DNA of 64,000 nt from Saccharomonospora piscinae (GCF_005862235.1 NZ_VCEK01000003.1:186199-250198), one strand, 5' to 3'; positions 41,658-51,203 are shown, numbered from the stretch's first letter. The notes: a model not told the origin generated them from the letters alone. Made by a program: numbers and translations.

Positions 41658-42956
41658 TCACGTCAGCGCGACCGCGAGCCGGTTCCTGAAGTCGTCGGCG
41701 ATTCCGGTGATCGTGGACTCGTCGAACGTGTTGGCGTTGTACTTGAGACTTCCTCCGATCAGCCCGGACGGCAGGAGCTCCAGTGCCCACGAACCACCGT
41801 TCGGAATGCTCGAACTCCGTCGCTGCGACAGCCGCCGGTCCCGGATCGCGGTGGCCTTCGCCTCGCCGAGAACGAGGTTGTCGGCGAAGGACGGTGGCTG
41901 GAGCACCTGGAACGCGACGACGGCGCCCCAGGGGTCGGCGAACGCCTCCGCGATGCCGGGTGCCTCCGCGACGATGTCGCCGAACGGGATGTCGTGCGAG
42001 TAGGCCGAAAAGCACGTCGTGCGCACCCGGCCGACGACGTCGCGCAGGTGCCGGACGCCGTTCAGCTCGGTCAGCAGCGGCACCAGGTTGAAGAACGGGC
42101 CGACCGTGTCGTTGAAGCGTTCCAGGTAGCGGCCCGCGGTGAAGGTCGGTGTCATGACGTCGGACCTGCCGGTCAGGTCGCGCAACTGCATCTGGTGCGC
42201 GGCGAGCAGGACCATGAACGGGGTGCAGCGCATCGCCCTGGCGAACTCGCGGACCCTCGCCGAGAGGTCGGCGTCGAGGACGAAGCGGTGCGCGGCGTAG
42301 CTGTCGGGCCGGTCGGGGGGCAGGGGACGGTCGGTGGGAACGGCGGTCATGCCGTGGCCGGTCAGCGTGCGCCGCCAGTAGTCGCGGGCCTGCTCGGTGG
42401 CGACACCGCTGCGCCGCTGCCACTCGGCGAAGTCCGCGTACTGCTGTGCCGGAGGCAGGGCCGCGGGGGTGCCCGTCAACCGCGCGGTGTAGTACGCGGC
42501 GAGGTCGCGCACCAGCAGCCCCATCGACCAGTCGTCGCTCGCGACGTGGTGGGTGGCGAGCACCAGCACCGCGTCGTTGTCGTCGAACCGCCCCAGCACC
42601 GCCCGCAGGTGCGGGATCTCGCGGACCGTGATCGGCTCGTCGTCGATATCGTTGAGCAGGGTCTCGGCGGCCACGTCCCGGTCGTGGCCGGCCAGTGGCC
42701 GCACCGAGAGCCGGGCGGCACACGGCGGATGGACGACCTGGTGGCCGCCGTCGTCGTCGGCCACCACATCGGTGCGCAACACGTCGTGCCGCGCCACGAC
42801 GTCGTCCAGCGCCTGCTGGAGCACGGTGGCGTCCACCGGGCCGGTGAGCCGCCAGGCATCGACGAGGATGTGCCGCTCGCCGAGCGCCCCCTCGGCGTCG
42901 CCCTTGTCGAACGTGAGCAGGAACTCTTGGTTGAAGGAAAGCGGGGCGCCAGTCAT
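41658..42956 (-). CDS. Free-standing NRPS condensation enzyme (SgcC5-like)
   Basis: A 432-aa single condensation domain. Core motif HHVASDD (His136-His137...Asp141) retains the catalytic second His; the usual Gly after Asp is Asp142. Other C-domain segments: RHDVLRTDVV, DDWSMGLLVRDLAAYYTARL, DYWRRTL, TPFMVLLAAHQMQL, GPFFNLVPL and PFGDIV. In C-1027-type pathways a discrete condensation enzyme (SgcC5) joins a PCP-tethered acyl group to the enediyne core by ester or amide formation. The adjacent A-PCP gene is the probable donor. ATG 42956 chosen, 14 bases after the A-PCP stop. Confidence 0.88.
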   Translation of the reverse strand: MTGAPLSFNQEFLLTFDKGDAEGALGERHILVDAWRLTGPVDATVLQQALDDVVARHDVLRTDVVADDDGGHQVVHPPCAARLSVRPLAGHDRDVAAETLLNDIDDEPITVREIPHLRAVLGRFDDNDAVLVLATHHVASDDWSMGLLVRDLAAYYTARLTGTPAALPPAQQYADFAEWQRRSGVATEQARDYWRRTLTGHGMTAVPTDRPLPPDRPDSYAAHRFVLDADLSARVREFARAMRCTPFMVLLAAHQMQLRDLTGRSDVMTPTFTAGRYLERFNDTVGPFFNLVPLLTELNGVRHLRDVVGRVRTTCFSAYSHDIPFGDIVAEAPGIAEAFADPWGAVVAFQVLQPPSFADNLVLGEAKATAIRDRRLSQRRSSSIPNGGSWALELLPSGLIGGSLKYNANTFDESTITGIADDFRNRLAVALT

Positions 42957-42970
42957 CCGGCCGAAACTCC

Positions 42971-44728
42971 TCACGTGGTCGTCGCGGGCAGGCGGCCGTC
43001 CAGCCACATGTCCAGCTCGCGGACGGTCGTCGCGTTGAACACGTCACTCACGCTCACCGCGACCCCGACCGCCTTGCCGATCCGGGCGGCCAGCTTCACC
43101 GCCAGCATCGACTGGCCGCCCAGGTCCAGGAAGCTGTCGTCGATGCCGACCCGGTCGACCGCGAGCACCTCGGCGAACAGGTCGCAGAGCAACCGCTGGC
43201 GTTCGGTCGCCGGCGGCTGGTACTCCGAGACCTCGTCGAAGGTGGGCTCCGGCAGCGCCGCGCGGTCGAGCTTGCCGTTGGCGGTCAACGGCAGCGCGGC
43301 CACCTCGACGAACGCGGCCGGTACCAGGTAGTCGGGCAGCGCGGCCCTGGCGTGGGCGCGCAGGGCGGCGAGATCGAGCGAGGCGCCGTCCGGCACGACA
43401 TAGGCGACGAGCCGCTTCTCGCCGGACGGCGCCTCGCGGGCCACCACCGCGGTGTTCGCGACACCGGGTTGCCCCCCGAGCACGTTCTCGACCTCCAGCG
43501 GTTCCACCCGGAACCCCCGGATCTTGACCAGCTCGCCCGCGCGGGACACGAACTCGACCAGTCCGTCGTCGCTCATGCGGACGAGGTCGCCGGTGCGGTA
43601 CATCCGGGCACCACCGCCCGCGAACGGGTCGTCGACGAAGCGCTCGGCGGTCAGTTCGGGACGGTTGTAGTAGCCGAGCGCGAGCCGGGTGCCACCGACG
43701 TACAGTTCGCCGACGGCCCCGGTGGCGACGGGCTCGCGGTCCTCGTCGAGGACGTAGAGCCGGACCCCGGCCAGCGCTTTGCCGAGCGGGATGCTCTCAC
43801 CCGGCTCCGGCCGGGCGATCGGCGTCGACGTGGCGAACAGCGACAGCTCCGTCGCCCCGTACATGGACCGGACCACGATGCCGGGGCAGGCCGCCAGCAC
43901 CCGCCGGACGGCCACCGCGCTGATCACGTCGCCACCGGTGAGCACCTCTCGCACGCCGGCGAGGCACTCCGGGTCCTCCTCGGCCAGCACCCGGAACAGC
44001 CCGGCGGTCAGGTGCAGGCCCGTGATGCCGTGCTCGGCGATCCTGCGCCGCAGCGACTGCGCGTCGACCTCGCCGTGCGGGGCCAGCACCACCTGCCCGC
44101 CGCGGAGCAGCGGCACCCACAGCTCGTACGTGGACACGCTGTAGGCGTACGGCGCGACAGCGAGCACCCGCTGGTGCCTGCCGCCGTCCCAGCACGGGTC
44201 GGCGACGAGCTCGAGCACGGCCCGGTGCGGCACGGCGACCCCGACGGGCTCACCGGTGGAGCCGGAGGTGTGCATGACGTAGGCGGGCTCGGCCGGTGTC
44301 GTCGGGCTCGCCGGGGCCGTCCTCGGCATGCCACCCGTCGCCTGGTCGGTGTCGACGGCGATGGTGATACGGGTGGCCGGGATGTCGTCCCGTTGGGTGG
44401 CGCTGTCCACGAGCAGGACGGGCCCACCCGCCCGGTCCATGATGCGTTGCATCCGGTCGACGGGATACGCCCGGTGCAGCGGAAGGTAGAAGGCACCGGC
44501 CTTGAGCACGGCCAGCAGAGCCACGACCAACTCGGCCGAATGCTCCATCAGCACCGCCACCGGGGCGGCGGGCCTGACCCCGAGCGTGCGCAACCGGTTG
44601 GCGAGCTGGCCCGCGCGCTCGTCGAGCTCGCGATAGGACAGTCGAACGTCGTCACAGACCACCGCGATCTCGTCCGGAGTCCGGGCGGCCTGTGCCGCGA
44701 ACCGGCTCTGTATGGAAGGAAATCTCAT
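42971..44728 (-). CDS. NRPS adenylation-PCP didomain
   Basis: A 585-aa protein: adenylation domain (1-500) with TSGSTGEPVGV (A3), YGATE (A5), YRTGD (A7), VKIRGFRVEP (A8) and NGKLDR (A10, Lys487), then a peptidyl-carrier domain with LGGQS (phosphopantetheine Ser540). The residue that normally anchors the alpha-amino group (Asp235 in GrsA numbering, usual FDxS) is Ser197 here (YSVSTYELW), so the substrate may be an aryl, keto or hydroxy acid rather than an alpha-amino acid (inference). In C-1027 the equivalent A and PCP are separate proteins (SgcC1, SgcC2); here they are fused. Start ATG 44728. A 100-base gap precedes it. Confidence 0.9.
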   Translation of the reverse strand: MRFPSIQSRFAAQAARTPDEIAVVCDDVRLSYRELDERAGQLANRLRTLGVRPAAPVAVLMEHSAELVVALLAVLKAGAFYLPLHRAYPVDRMQRIMDRAGGPVLLVDSATQRDDIPATRITIAVDTDQATGGMPRTAPASPTTPAEPAYVMHTSGSTGEPVGVAVPHRAVLELVADPCWDGGRHQRVLAVAPYAYSVSTYELWVPLLRGGQVVLAPHGEVDAQSLRRRIAEHGITGLHLTAGLFRVLAEEDPECLAGVREVLTGGDVISAVAVRRVLAACPGIVVRSMYGATELSLFATSTPIARPEPGESIPLGKALAGVRLYVLDEDREPVATGAVGELYVGGTRLALGYYNRPELTAERFVDDPFAGGGARMYRTGDLVRMSDDGLVEFVSRAGELVKIRGFRVEPLEVENVLGGQPGVANTAVVAREAPSGEKRLVAYVVPDGASLDLAALRAHARAALPDYLVPAAFVEVAALPLTANGKLDRAALPEPTFDEVSEYQPPATERQRLLCDLFAEVLAVDRVGIDDSFLDLGGQSMLAVKLAARIGKAVGVAVSVSDVFNATTVRELDMWLDGRLPATTT

Positions 44729-44828
44729 TCCTGGCCCCCATACCCCGAGGTGATCGAATCTGTCTTCATCCTTCGGGCTCGCGCACCGGTGAGCCAACTC
44801 CTGGATTGCGAACGGCAGGCGGCCCCGG

Positions 44829-46364
44829 TCACGACCCGTCTCCGGGAAGCGTGATCGACAGCGAGTGCCGGAACTCGTCGCGCGGGTCGTACCGCGCCTT
44901 GACGCGCTGCAGGCGTGGGTAGTTGTCCTTGTAGTAGAGCGTCGACCACGGGACTCCGGATGTGTTCCACTGTGGATCGGCCAGGTCGCGGTCCGGGTAG
45001 TTGATGTAGGCCCCGTCGTTGCGGTCGTCCGGCACCGGAACACCGCCCGTGCCGGCGTACACGTCGCGGTAGAGCGCACGCAGGTTTCCGATGTGGTAGT
45101 CGTCCTCCTTCGGGTCCCACCAGGCCGACAGGAACGCACCCTTGAGGACCGAGCTGCGCTGAGCGACCGCCGTCGCGTCCGGCGACACCGCGTTGACCTG
45201 GCCGCCGTACCCGATGAACATGAAATAGATCGACTTCGGGTTCTCGGTGTCCAGATGGCGGTAGGCCGCCGCGATCTGCTCGTCAGTGTAGGACCGGCGC
45301 AGGTACGCCGACTTGAGTTTGAACCGGGAACCGCCGAGGCCGTTGTGGTCACCCCGGTTGGAATGGGTGAAGAAGTACAGCCAGGATTCGACCCCGTCGT
45401 CGGCCCGCACCGACGGCGCGACGTGCACGCCGTCGGTGACGGCGTCGAAGAACTCGTTGGTGAGTTCCCGCGCGCCCGGGATGTCGTCGTCGATGAGCGA
45501 GCCGACCGCGATCACCCCGCTGGACCGGTGGGTCGCGCTGAAGAAGGCGGTGAGGTCGGCCTCCCGGCTGCCGGGGGGGCTGTTGCGCTCGAACCAGGCC
45601 GAGTAGTTGCGCATGATCCGGACGAAGTCGCGCTCGGTCATGGTGTCCCACGACCACATCAGGTGGCCGTTGCGCCAGCGAACGGGCGCGGGCGGCAGGA
45701 GTTCGCGGGGATCGTGCGACGTCGAACCCGGCCGCCGCAGCCAGTAGTTGGTGACGACGCCGAAGTTTCCACCACCACCGCCGGTGTGCGCCCACCACAG
45801 ATCGTGGTGGGGATCGGCGGGATCGTCGGTGGCCACGATCGCCTCGGCACGCCCCTCCGCGTCGACGACGACGACCTCGACCGCGCACAGGTAGTCGACG
45901 ATGGCTCCGTACCGCCGGGACAGCGGCCCGAAGCCACCGCCGACGAGATGCCCGCCGAGGCAGACCTCGATGCCCTCGCCCGCGGGAACCGTGACGCCCC
46001 AGCGCTTGTACAGCTCGCGGTAGATGTCACCGATCTTGGCGCCCGGCCGCATCGAGAACGCGCGCCGAGCCGGGTCGAAGTCGATGTCGGTCATCATCGA
46101 CAGGTCCAGCAGGACTCCGCCGTCGCCGTCCTCGGAGCCGGTGCCCTCGTAGCCGTGGCCACCGCTGCGGACGGTGACGCGCCTGCCCGCCGCGACGGCG
46201 TCACCGACCGCCGTGACGACCTCGGCGGTGCCGGTGGGAAAGCAGATCGATCCCGCGCGGGAGACGAAACGCTGGTTGAATCCGCAGCGGACGGCGGCTT
46301 CGTAGCGGGGGTCGTCCTCGGTGATCACGGCCGGTGCGGGGCGCGGATCGGTGGACCGGGTCAC
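44829..46364 (-). CDS. Bicovalent BBE-type FAD oxidase
   Basis: A 511-aa berberine-bridge-like flavoprotein: RVTVRSGGHGYEGTG (His70) and EVCLGGHLVGGGFGPLSRRYG (Cys135) are the two residues that bind FAD covalently, followed by the substrate-binding and BBE C-terminal parts ending RYDPRDEFRHSLSI (YDP-x-x-x-F motif). Such enzymes perform dehydrogenations or ring closures in natural-product pathways. Its ATG overlaps the stop region of the DUF2306 gene by four bases. Confidence 0.88.
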   Translation of the reverse strand: MTRSTDPRPAPAVITEDDPRYEAAVRCGFNQRFVSRAGSICFPTGTAEVVTAVGDAVAAGRRVTVRSGGHGYEGTGSEDGDGGVLLDLSMMTDIDFDPARRAFSMRPGAKIGDIYRELYKRWGVTVPAGEGIEVCLGGHLVGGGFGPLSRRYGAIVDYLCAVEVVVVDAEGRAEAIVATDDPADPHHDLWWAHTGGGGGNFGVVTNYWLRRPGSTSHDPRELLPPAPVRWRNGHLMWSWDTMTERDFVRIMRNYSAWFERNSPPGSREADLTAFFSATHRSSGVIAVGSLIDDDIPGARELTNEFFDAVTDGVHVAPSVRADDGVESWLYFFTHSNRGDHNGLGGSRFKLKSAYLRRSYTDEQIAAAYRHLDTENPKSIYFMFIGYGGQVNAVSPDATAVAQRSSVLKGAFLSAWWDPKEDDYHIGNLRALYRDVYAGTGGVPVPDDRNDGAYINYPDRDLADPQWNTSGVPWSTLYYKDNYPRLQRVKARYDPRDEFRHSLSITLPGDGS

Positions 46365-47077
46365 GCGACCACCTCCGGATTACGAACCGTGCGCGCTCGC
46401 TGCCGGTCCTCCGTGCGGTAGATCCACCACTGGACGAGCATCAGGTTGCCGACCCAGCCGAGCCACCGCACGCCCTCCTGGATGTACAGGAGGTCGATCA
46501 CGTCGAGCATGGTGAAGCCGATCCGGCCGAGCAGCAGGCCCCACACGTTGTTCATCACGATGGCGAAGCTGTAGAGCATCAGGCGCCGGTGCTTGACGAA
46601 CTGGCCCTGCCGTGCCCGGACGAACGCCATGGTGGTGACGGCCATCCAGGTGATGGTGGCCATCGACACGCCGATCTGACCGACTATCGGTGCGAACGGC
46701 ACGATGATGAGCCCGAGGCAGCCGGAGATCAGCGTGGACACGACGTAGAAGCGTCCGCTGACCCGGTGGACCTTCGGGTGGTTGCGGCGCAGCCACGGCC
46801 ACAGTTGCAGCACCACGGTGATCATGGCGATGGTGCCGAAGAACATGTGTGTGAGCAGGATCGGGAAGTAGGCCGGGAAGCCGTCGTGCGGCGGGATCGG
46901 CGCCGTGGCCTCGTTCAGCTCGCGGAACGGGCTGAGCTGGAAGAACAGAAAGCCGAGCACGACCAGTGCCAGCGGGATGATCCAGGGGCGGCGCCACCAG
47001 ACGGGGGAGGTGCCGGAGCTCGCGGGATCGACGGCCGATTCGCCGGTGTCCACGACCGTGTCCGTGTGCTGGGTCAT
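46361..47077 (-). CDS. DUF2306 integral membrane protein
   Basis: A 238-aa membrane protein with about six hydrophobic helices (around 32-47, 75-95, 109-132, 136-150, 170-188, 205-220), including HPKVHRVSGRFYVVSTLISG and FVKHRRLMLYSFAIVMNNVW, characteristic of DUF2306. Function unknown; its His residues could bind heme or metal. Overlaps genes on both sides by 4 bases, so its product is probably needed together with the DUF2855 and BBE proteins. Confidence 0.8.
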   Translation of the reverse strand: MTQHTDTVVDTGESAVDPASSGTSPVWWRRPWIIPLALVVLGFLFFQLSPFRELNEATAPIPPHDGFPAYFPILLTHMFFGTIAMITVVLQLWPWLRRNHPKVHRVSGRFYVVSTLISGCLGLIIVPFAPIVGQIGVSMATITWMAVTTMAFVRARQGQFVKHRRLMLYSFAIVMNNVWGLLLGRIGFTMLDVIDLLYIQEGVRWLGWVGNLMLVQWWIYRTEDRQRARTVRNPEVVA

Positions 47078-48138
47078 GGTGTCAACACCGCCCCCGTCGC
47101 CGGCGGCAGCGCACCGGCGAGCACGGTGCGGAACGCCTCGGCGATCGCGTCGGGTCCGCTTCCGCGCTGGATGTCGAGCCAGGACTTCGTCCCGATGAGG
47201 AACTCGTCCTCCGCCTGCCGGTAGCGCCGGTTGTAGACGTCGGCGCCCAGCTCGGCCCTGAGCTGGTCCTCCACCGCCGGGGTGAAGAAGGGCTGCGGTG
47301 CCGGGTCGCCGACCTCCGGCGGGGCGAACGACGTGCTGGGGTGGGTGAATCCGGCCAGGTGGGTCGCGAGCAACTGGGTGCCAGCGTGCCGGTAGACTGC
47401 GCGGATCCGCTGCGCCGAGTTCGTGAAGTCGACGAACACGGTGCGAGCCTGCACTGCGTCGGTGCCCAGCTCGTCGTAGGTGAGCACCGAGTCGTAGAGG
47501 TTGAGCGCGGCGGTGAACTCCTTGTTCTGCGGGGAGGTCACCCCGGTGACCGAGAGCCCGTCCCGGCGCGCCAGCAGGTCCGCCAGGCCCACGGCCGTCT
47601 TGCAGGACGCGCTGGTGATCACCACCGACTTCACACCCTGTGCCGCGTAGGTGCCGATGGTCTCGGCCAGGGTGAACGAACACGGGTACAGCGGGTGCAG
47701 CAGTGCCCGCCGGTCGTCCAGCTCGTCGGCGGGGGCCGACTCGTAGGTCCGGTACCAGTCGTGCGGGACGGCCTCCTGCGCGGTGTCGATGAAGCCACCC
47801 GCGACCGGCTCGGCGGTCACCGTGTGATGGCTGGACATCGGGAGGTAGCCGAAGAACCGGTCGCCCTCGGCGATCCCGTCGGCACGCGAGTCGACCACGC
47901 GGGCGAACCCCCACACCGGGACCCGGCCGAACTCCATCGGCGCCGGGAACGCGTCGAAGAACCGCAGTGGTGAGTCGCCGAACAGCGCATAGGTCGCGGT
48001 CACCGTCGTGATACCGAACCGCTCGACGGCCAGGCGGACCTGGCCCTGTCGTAGCGACACCGGCCTGGCCTGGCGAACCTCGTGTCGGGTGAGATCGTTC
48101 CGGTGGAACATCAGATCCCACGCGTCCATAGGGGACAC
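47074..48138 (-). CDS. DUF2855 family protein (MDR-like)
   Basis: A 354-aa protein of the DUF2855 family, related to medium-chain reductases: ERFGITTVTATYALFGDSPLRFFDAFPAP, RVPVWGFARVVDSRADGIAEGDRFFGYLPMS, and a nucleotide-binding region SVVITSASCKTAVGLADLLA. Function unsettled; likely an NAD(P)-dependent modification. I prefer GTG 48138 (VSPMDAWDLM), with RBS GGAGGAGG 4 bases upstream; ATG 48129 is the alternative. Confidence 0.8.
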   Translation of the reverse strand: MSPMDAWDLMFHRNDLTRHEVRQARPVSLRQGQVRLAVERFGITTVTATYALFGDSPLRFFDAFPAPMEFGRVPVWGFARVVDSRADGIAEGDRFFGYLPMSSHHTVTAEPVAGGFIDTAQEAVPHDWYRTYESAPADELDDRRALLHPLYPCSFTLAETIGTYAAQGVKSVVITSASCKTAVGLADLLARRDGLSVTGVTSPQNKEFTAALNLYDSVLTYDELGTDAVQARTVFVDFTNSAQRIRAVYRHAGTQLLATHLAGFTHPSTSFAPPEVGDPAPQPFFTPAVEDQLRAELGADVYNRRYRQAEDEFLIGTKSWLDIQRGSGPDAIAEAFRTVLAGALPPATGAVLTP

Positions 48139-48173
48139 AGTGCCTCCTCCGCTTGTCGTGCCCGGATGTGCGA

Positions 48174-49484
48174 TCAGCCGACGACCTCGTCGACGGCGGC
48201 ACCGACCACAGCGCAGATCTCGTCGAGTTCCGTGGTGGTGGTGATGAACGGCGGGGCGAGCATGATCCCGTAGGGCATGCCCCGGACGATGACGCCGTGG
48301 TCCCAGCACTTTGCCTCGATCAGGTCCCCGATGCCGCGCCCGTCCGGGTCGGGGACGCTGACACCGCACAGCAGACCGGAGAGGTTGACCGTGCCCCGGT
48401 CGCCGACCGCCGCTGTCAGCGTGCGCCGCAGGTGATCCGACAGTTGCCTGATGCGGGGCAGGAATCCGCCTTCGGTGAAGTGCGTGACCGCCGCGAGTCC
48501 CGCGGCGGCGGCCAGCGGATTGCCCGAGAAGGTGTGCGTCGTCCCGAAAGCCATGTGCCCGTCGTCGTCCCGGAACGGCGAGGCGACCCGTTCGTGGATC
48601 AGCAGGGCCGACAGCGGGGCGTAGCCGCCGGAGATCCCCTTGCCCGCGCAGATCAGGTCGGGGGTGACCCCGACGGTCTGGGAACCGAAGTTCTCGCCCG
48701 TGCGGCCGAACCCGGTGACGATCTCGTCGAAGACCAGCAGCACGTCGTAGCGGTCGCAGATCTCGCGCACCCGGGTGAAGTAGCCCCGGTCCGGTGCGAC
48801 CAGCTCCCGCAGCTGGCTGAAGGTCTCCACGACGAGCGCCGCGACGTTCTCCGGGCCCTCGGCCACGATCGTCTGCTCGATCATGGCCGCCGCCTGTTCC
48901 CCCGCCTGCTCGGCGGTGAGCCCCCACTGCTTCGCCAGCGCCTCGGGCGGCATCGTGTGGACCACGTCCGGCATCGGCGAGCCGAACACCTTCACTCCGG
49001 GGTGACCGGTCAGCGCCAGCGAACCGTAGGTGGCGCCGTGGTAGCTCTCGTAGTGACTGATGATCTTCTGCTTGGCCGGGTTGCCGCTGACGGTGTGGTA
49101 GAGCCTGGCCAGCCGGATCGCCGCCTCGACCGCCTCCGAGCCGCCGCTGAGGAGCTTGACCGCCGAGATCCCGTCCGGTGCGATGCCGGTGAGGGCGTCG
49201 GCCAGCCGCAGCGCGTTGTGGTTCGTCCCGTGCAGCGGGGGCTGGAAGGTGAGCCCCCGGCGCAACTGTTCGGTCATCGCCTCGGTGATCGGGGCACAGT
49301 CGTACCCGAAGCACGTGACGAACACGCCGGACAGCGCGTCGAGGAAGTCGCGGCCCCTCGCGTCGTAGAGGTGGATGCCCCTGCCGTACTCGAAGATCGT
49401 GGTCCTCGGCGTGAACGGCAGTTCGGCACAGAAGGACCGGGTCTCGGCCGGCCAGTGGAACGTGTCGACGGTCTCGGCTGCCAT
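48174..49484 (-). CDS. Class-III PLP aminotransferase
   Basis: A 436-aa fold-type-I aminotransferase: LLSGGSEAVEAAIRLAR, HYESYHGATYGSLALTG, VFDEIVTGFGRTG (Asp253) and ICAGKGISGGYAPLSA (PLP Lys282), THTFSGNPLAAAAGLA. Family members transaminate omega-amino or keto acids. In this operon it could install an amine on a side-chain or on a keto acid made by the ThDP enzyme (inference). Five bases from the upstream FAD gene. Confidence 0.91.
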   Translation of the reverse strand: MAAETVDTFHWPAETRSFCAELPFTPRTTIFEYGRGIHLYDARGRDFLDALSGVFVTCFGYDCAPITEAMTEQLRRGLTFQPPLHGTNHNALRLADALTGIAPDGISAVKLLSGGSEAVEAAIRLARLYHTVSGNPAKQKIISHYESYHGATYGSLALTGHPGVKVFGSPMPDVVHTMPPEALAKQWGLTAEQAGEQAAAMIEQTIVAEGPENVAALVVETFSQLRELVAPDRGYFTRVREICDRYDVLLVFDEIVTGFGRTGENFGSQTVGVTPDLICAGKGISGGYAPLSALLIHERVASPFRDDDGHMAFGTTHTFSGNPLAAAAGLAAVTHFTEGGFLPRIRQLSDHLRRTLTAAVGDRGTVNLSGLLCGVSVPDPDGRGIGDLIEAKCWDHGVIVRGMPYGIMLAPPFITTTTELDEICAVVGAAVDEVVG

Positions 49485-49489
49485 GTCAC

Positions 49490-50878
49490 CTATTCCTGTC
49501 GCAAGTCGGTGGGCGAGATGTCGTCGCGGAACAACCCCTCCGGGTCGACTGCCGCGCGGACCCGGGCGACCGCCACGGCCTGCCGGGTGTCGAGGTGGCC
49601 CTGCCTTCGGGTGCCGTCCTCCACGAAGCTGGGGACGACCCGGCCGGTGTTCCACGGGGCGAGGGCGTGGCGGACCTTCGTGCAGTGGGAACGCAGCGAC
49701 TCGGCGGCCTCCGGATCGGCCGCCAACCCCGACCCGGCGTACGAGTACCTCGCGTCGAGCCGGTCGAGCACGCCACCCGGCGACGGCGGAGCGGCGTAGG
49801 CGCCGCCCAGCTGCCGCAGTCCGGCCCCGACCAGCGGTGAGCCGGACCCCTCCCCGAGAACGTCGAGAAAGGACGCGCTCGCCCGTGCGTCGAACTCGTC
49901 GAGCAGCAGGTGGTCGCCGACGATGGGCAGCGGGCCCTCCGGGTCCATGTGCGCCCGGAGTACCGCGGCGGGCGCGTCCTCCTGCCAGGTGTCCAGCAGT
50001 GGCGTGCCGAGCGCCCGCAGCGGGCCGAGCAGGTCGTCGGCGCAGAGCCGCGCGGCGCCGATGTCGTCGGCGTGGACCACCCCGTCCACCGTGAACGTGG
50101 TGCGTCCGGCCAGTGCCTCCGGTACGTCGGGGACGTCGGGGAAGTTCATCACCCGCACCGAGGTGGTGGCGATCGCGGGCGCGTCCCTGGCCCAGTCCAG
50201 CCACGTGGACAGCAGCCGGTCGGCCAGCGCCCCCGGCCAGTACGCCGCGCCCGTGATGACCCGGGATACGGGAAAGAGGTCGATCTCGACGGCGGTCACG
50301 ACGCCGAACCCGCCGCCGCCTCCTCGCAGCGCCCAGAACAGGTCGGGATCGGACTCGGTGTCGACCCTGCGGTGCCGCCCGTCGGCGGTCACCAGTTCGA
50401 CGGCGCGGACCGTGTTGGAGGCCAGCCCGGTCAGCCTGCCGTACGGGCTCAGCCCGCCGCCCAGCGTGTACCCGACGACGCCGACGGAGCCCGACGAGCC
50501 GTGCGCGGCGGTCAGTCCGTGTGGCTCGGCTGCCTTGACCACGGTTTCCCACCGGGTCCCCGCCGGGATCCGGGCGGTCCGGGTCGTCGGGTCGACCGTC
50601 ACCGCGCCGTCGAGTGCCGTTCGGATGAGCAGTGCGTCCCGCACCGGGCGGACCGCGCCCGCGCCGTGGCCGGTGGAGTGCATCCGCACCCGGAGCCCGT
50701 GTTCGGTCGCGTAGCGGAGTGCGCTTCGGACCTGCTCGACGGTACGAGCGGTCGTGGCGGCGGCAGGTTCGGGGATCGCGACGGAATTGAACACACGGGT
50801 GGCGGTGTCGAAACCCGTTTCTCCCGGCTTCGCGATCACCGGGGCACTGTCCGCGACGGTCAACGCATGCCCTTTCAT
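49490..50878 (-). CDS. FAD-linked oxidase of the VAO/BBE type (monocovalent)
   Basis: A 462-aa FAD-binding-4 protein: VRMHSTGHGAGAV (covalent His71) and SVGVVGYTLGGGLSPYGR, where the second flavin-linking Cys of bicovalent enzymes is absent. The BBE C-terminal piece (VRAAVDPEGLFRD) is present. It is the first gene of the long leftward operon. ATG 50878 chosen; the extra N-terminal ORF part to 50956 looks non-coding. Probably a dehydrogenation step distinct from that of the bicovalent oxidase at 44829. Confidence 0.86.
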   Translation of the reverse strand: MKGHALTVADSAPVIAKPGETGFDTATRVFNSVAIPEPAAATTARTVEQVRSALRYATEHGLRVRMHSTGHGAGAVRPVRDALLIRTALDGAVTVDPTTRTARIPAGTRWETVVKAAEPHGLTAAHGSSGSVGVVGYTLGGGLSPYGRLTGLASNTVRAVELVTADGRHRRVDTESDPDLFWALRGGGGGFGVVTAVEIDLFPVSRVITGAAYWPGALADRLLSTWLDWARDAPAIATTSVRVMNFPDVPDVPEALAGRTTFTVDGVVHADDIGAARLCADDLLGPLRALGTPLLDTWQEDAPAAVLRAHMDPEGPLPIVGDHLLLDEFDARASASFLDVLGEGSGSPLVGAGLRQLGGAYAAPPSPGGVLDRLDARYSYAGSGLAADPEAAESLRSHCTKVRHALAPWNTGRVVPSFVEDGTRRQGHLDTRQAVAVARVRAAVDPEGLFRDDISPTDLRQE

Positions 50879-51203
50879 CCGGTCGGTACTCGGAAATGGT
50901 GAGTCAGCTCTCCGCCCGAGAAGCGAATTCGGTCCGGCGGAGAGCGACGCAGCCAACTATGGCAGCGGTTGTCCCGACCTACTTCTTCGATTCTGCGCGA
51001 TCGGCTCGACCCGATCGAGGATCCGGGTGTCGGTGTGTAGATTCCGGGGGACTGATCGATCTCGCATCGAGAACTCGCGAATGTGGCCACGGGCGCCGCC
51101 CTTTGTCAGCCGCACGAGCGCTGCCAGATTTTTCGAGTACGTCGACCCGTTCGCCGATCGCGCGTTTCACATTGGACACACGGCATATCGAGGTGATTGC
51201 TCG
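50879..51203. other. Divergent intergenic region of 325 bases
   Basis: No gene. It separates the leftward biosynthetic operon from the rightward MFS and epoxide hydrolase genes and should carry both promoters. A short inverted repeat TCTCG-CAT-CGAGA lies at 51060-51072. No convincing promoter boxes were identified. Confidence 0.5.
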
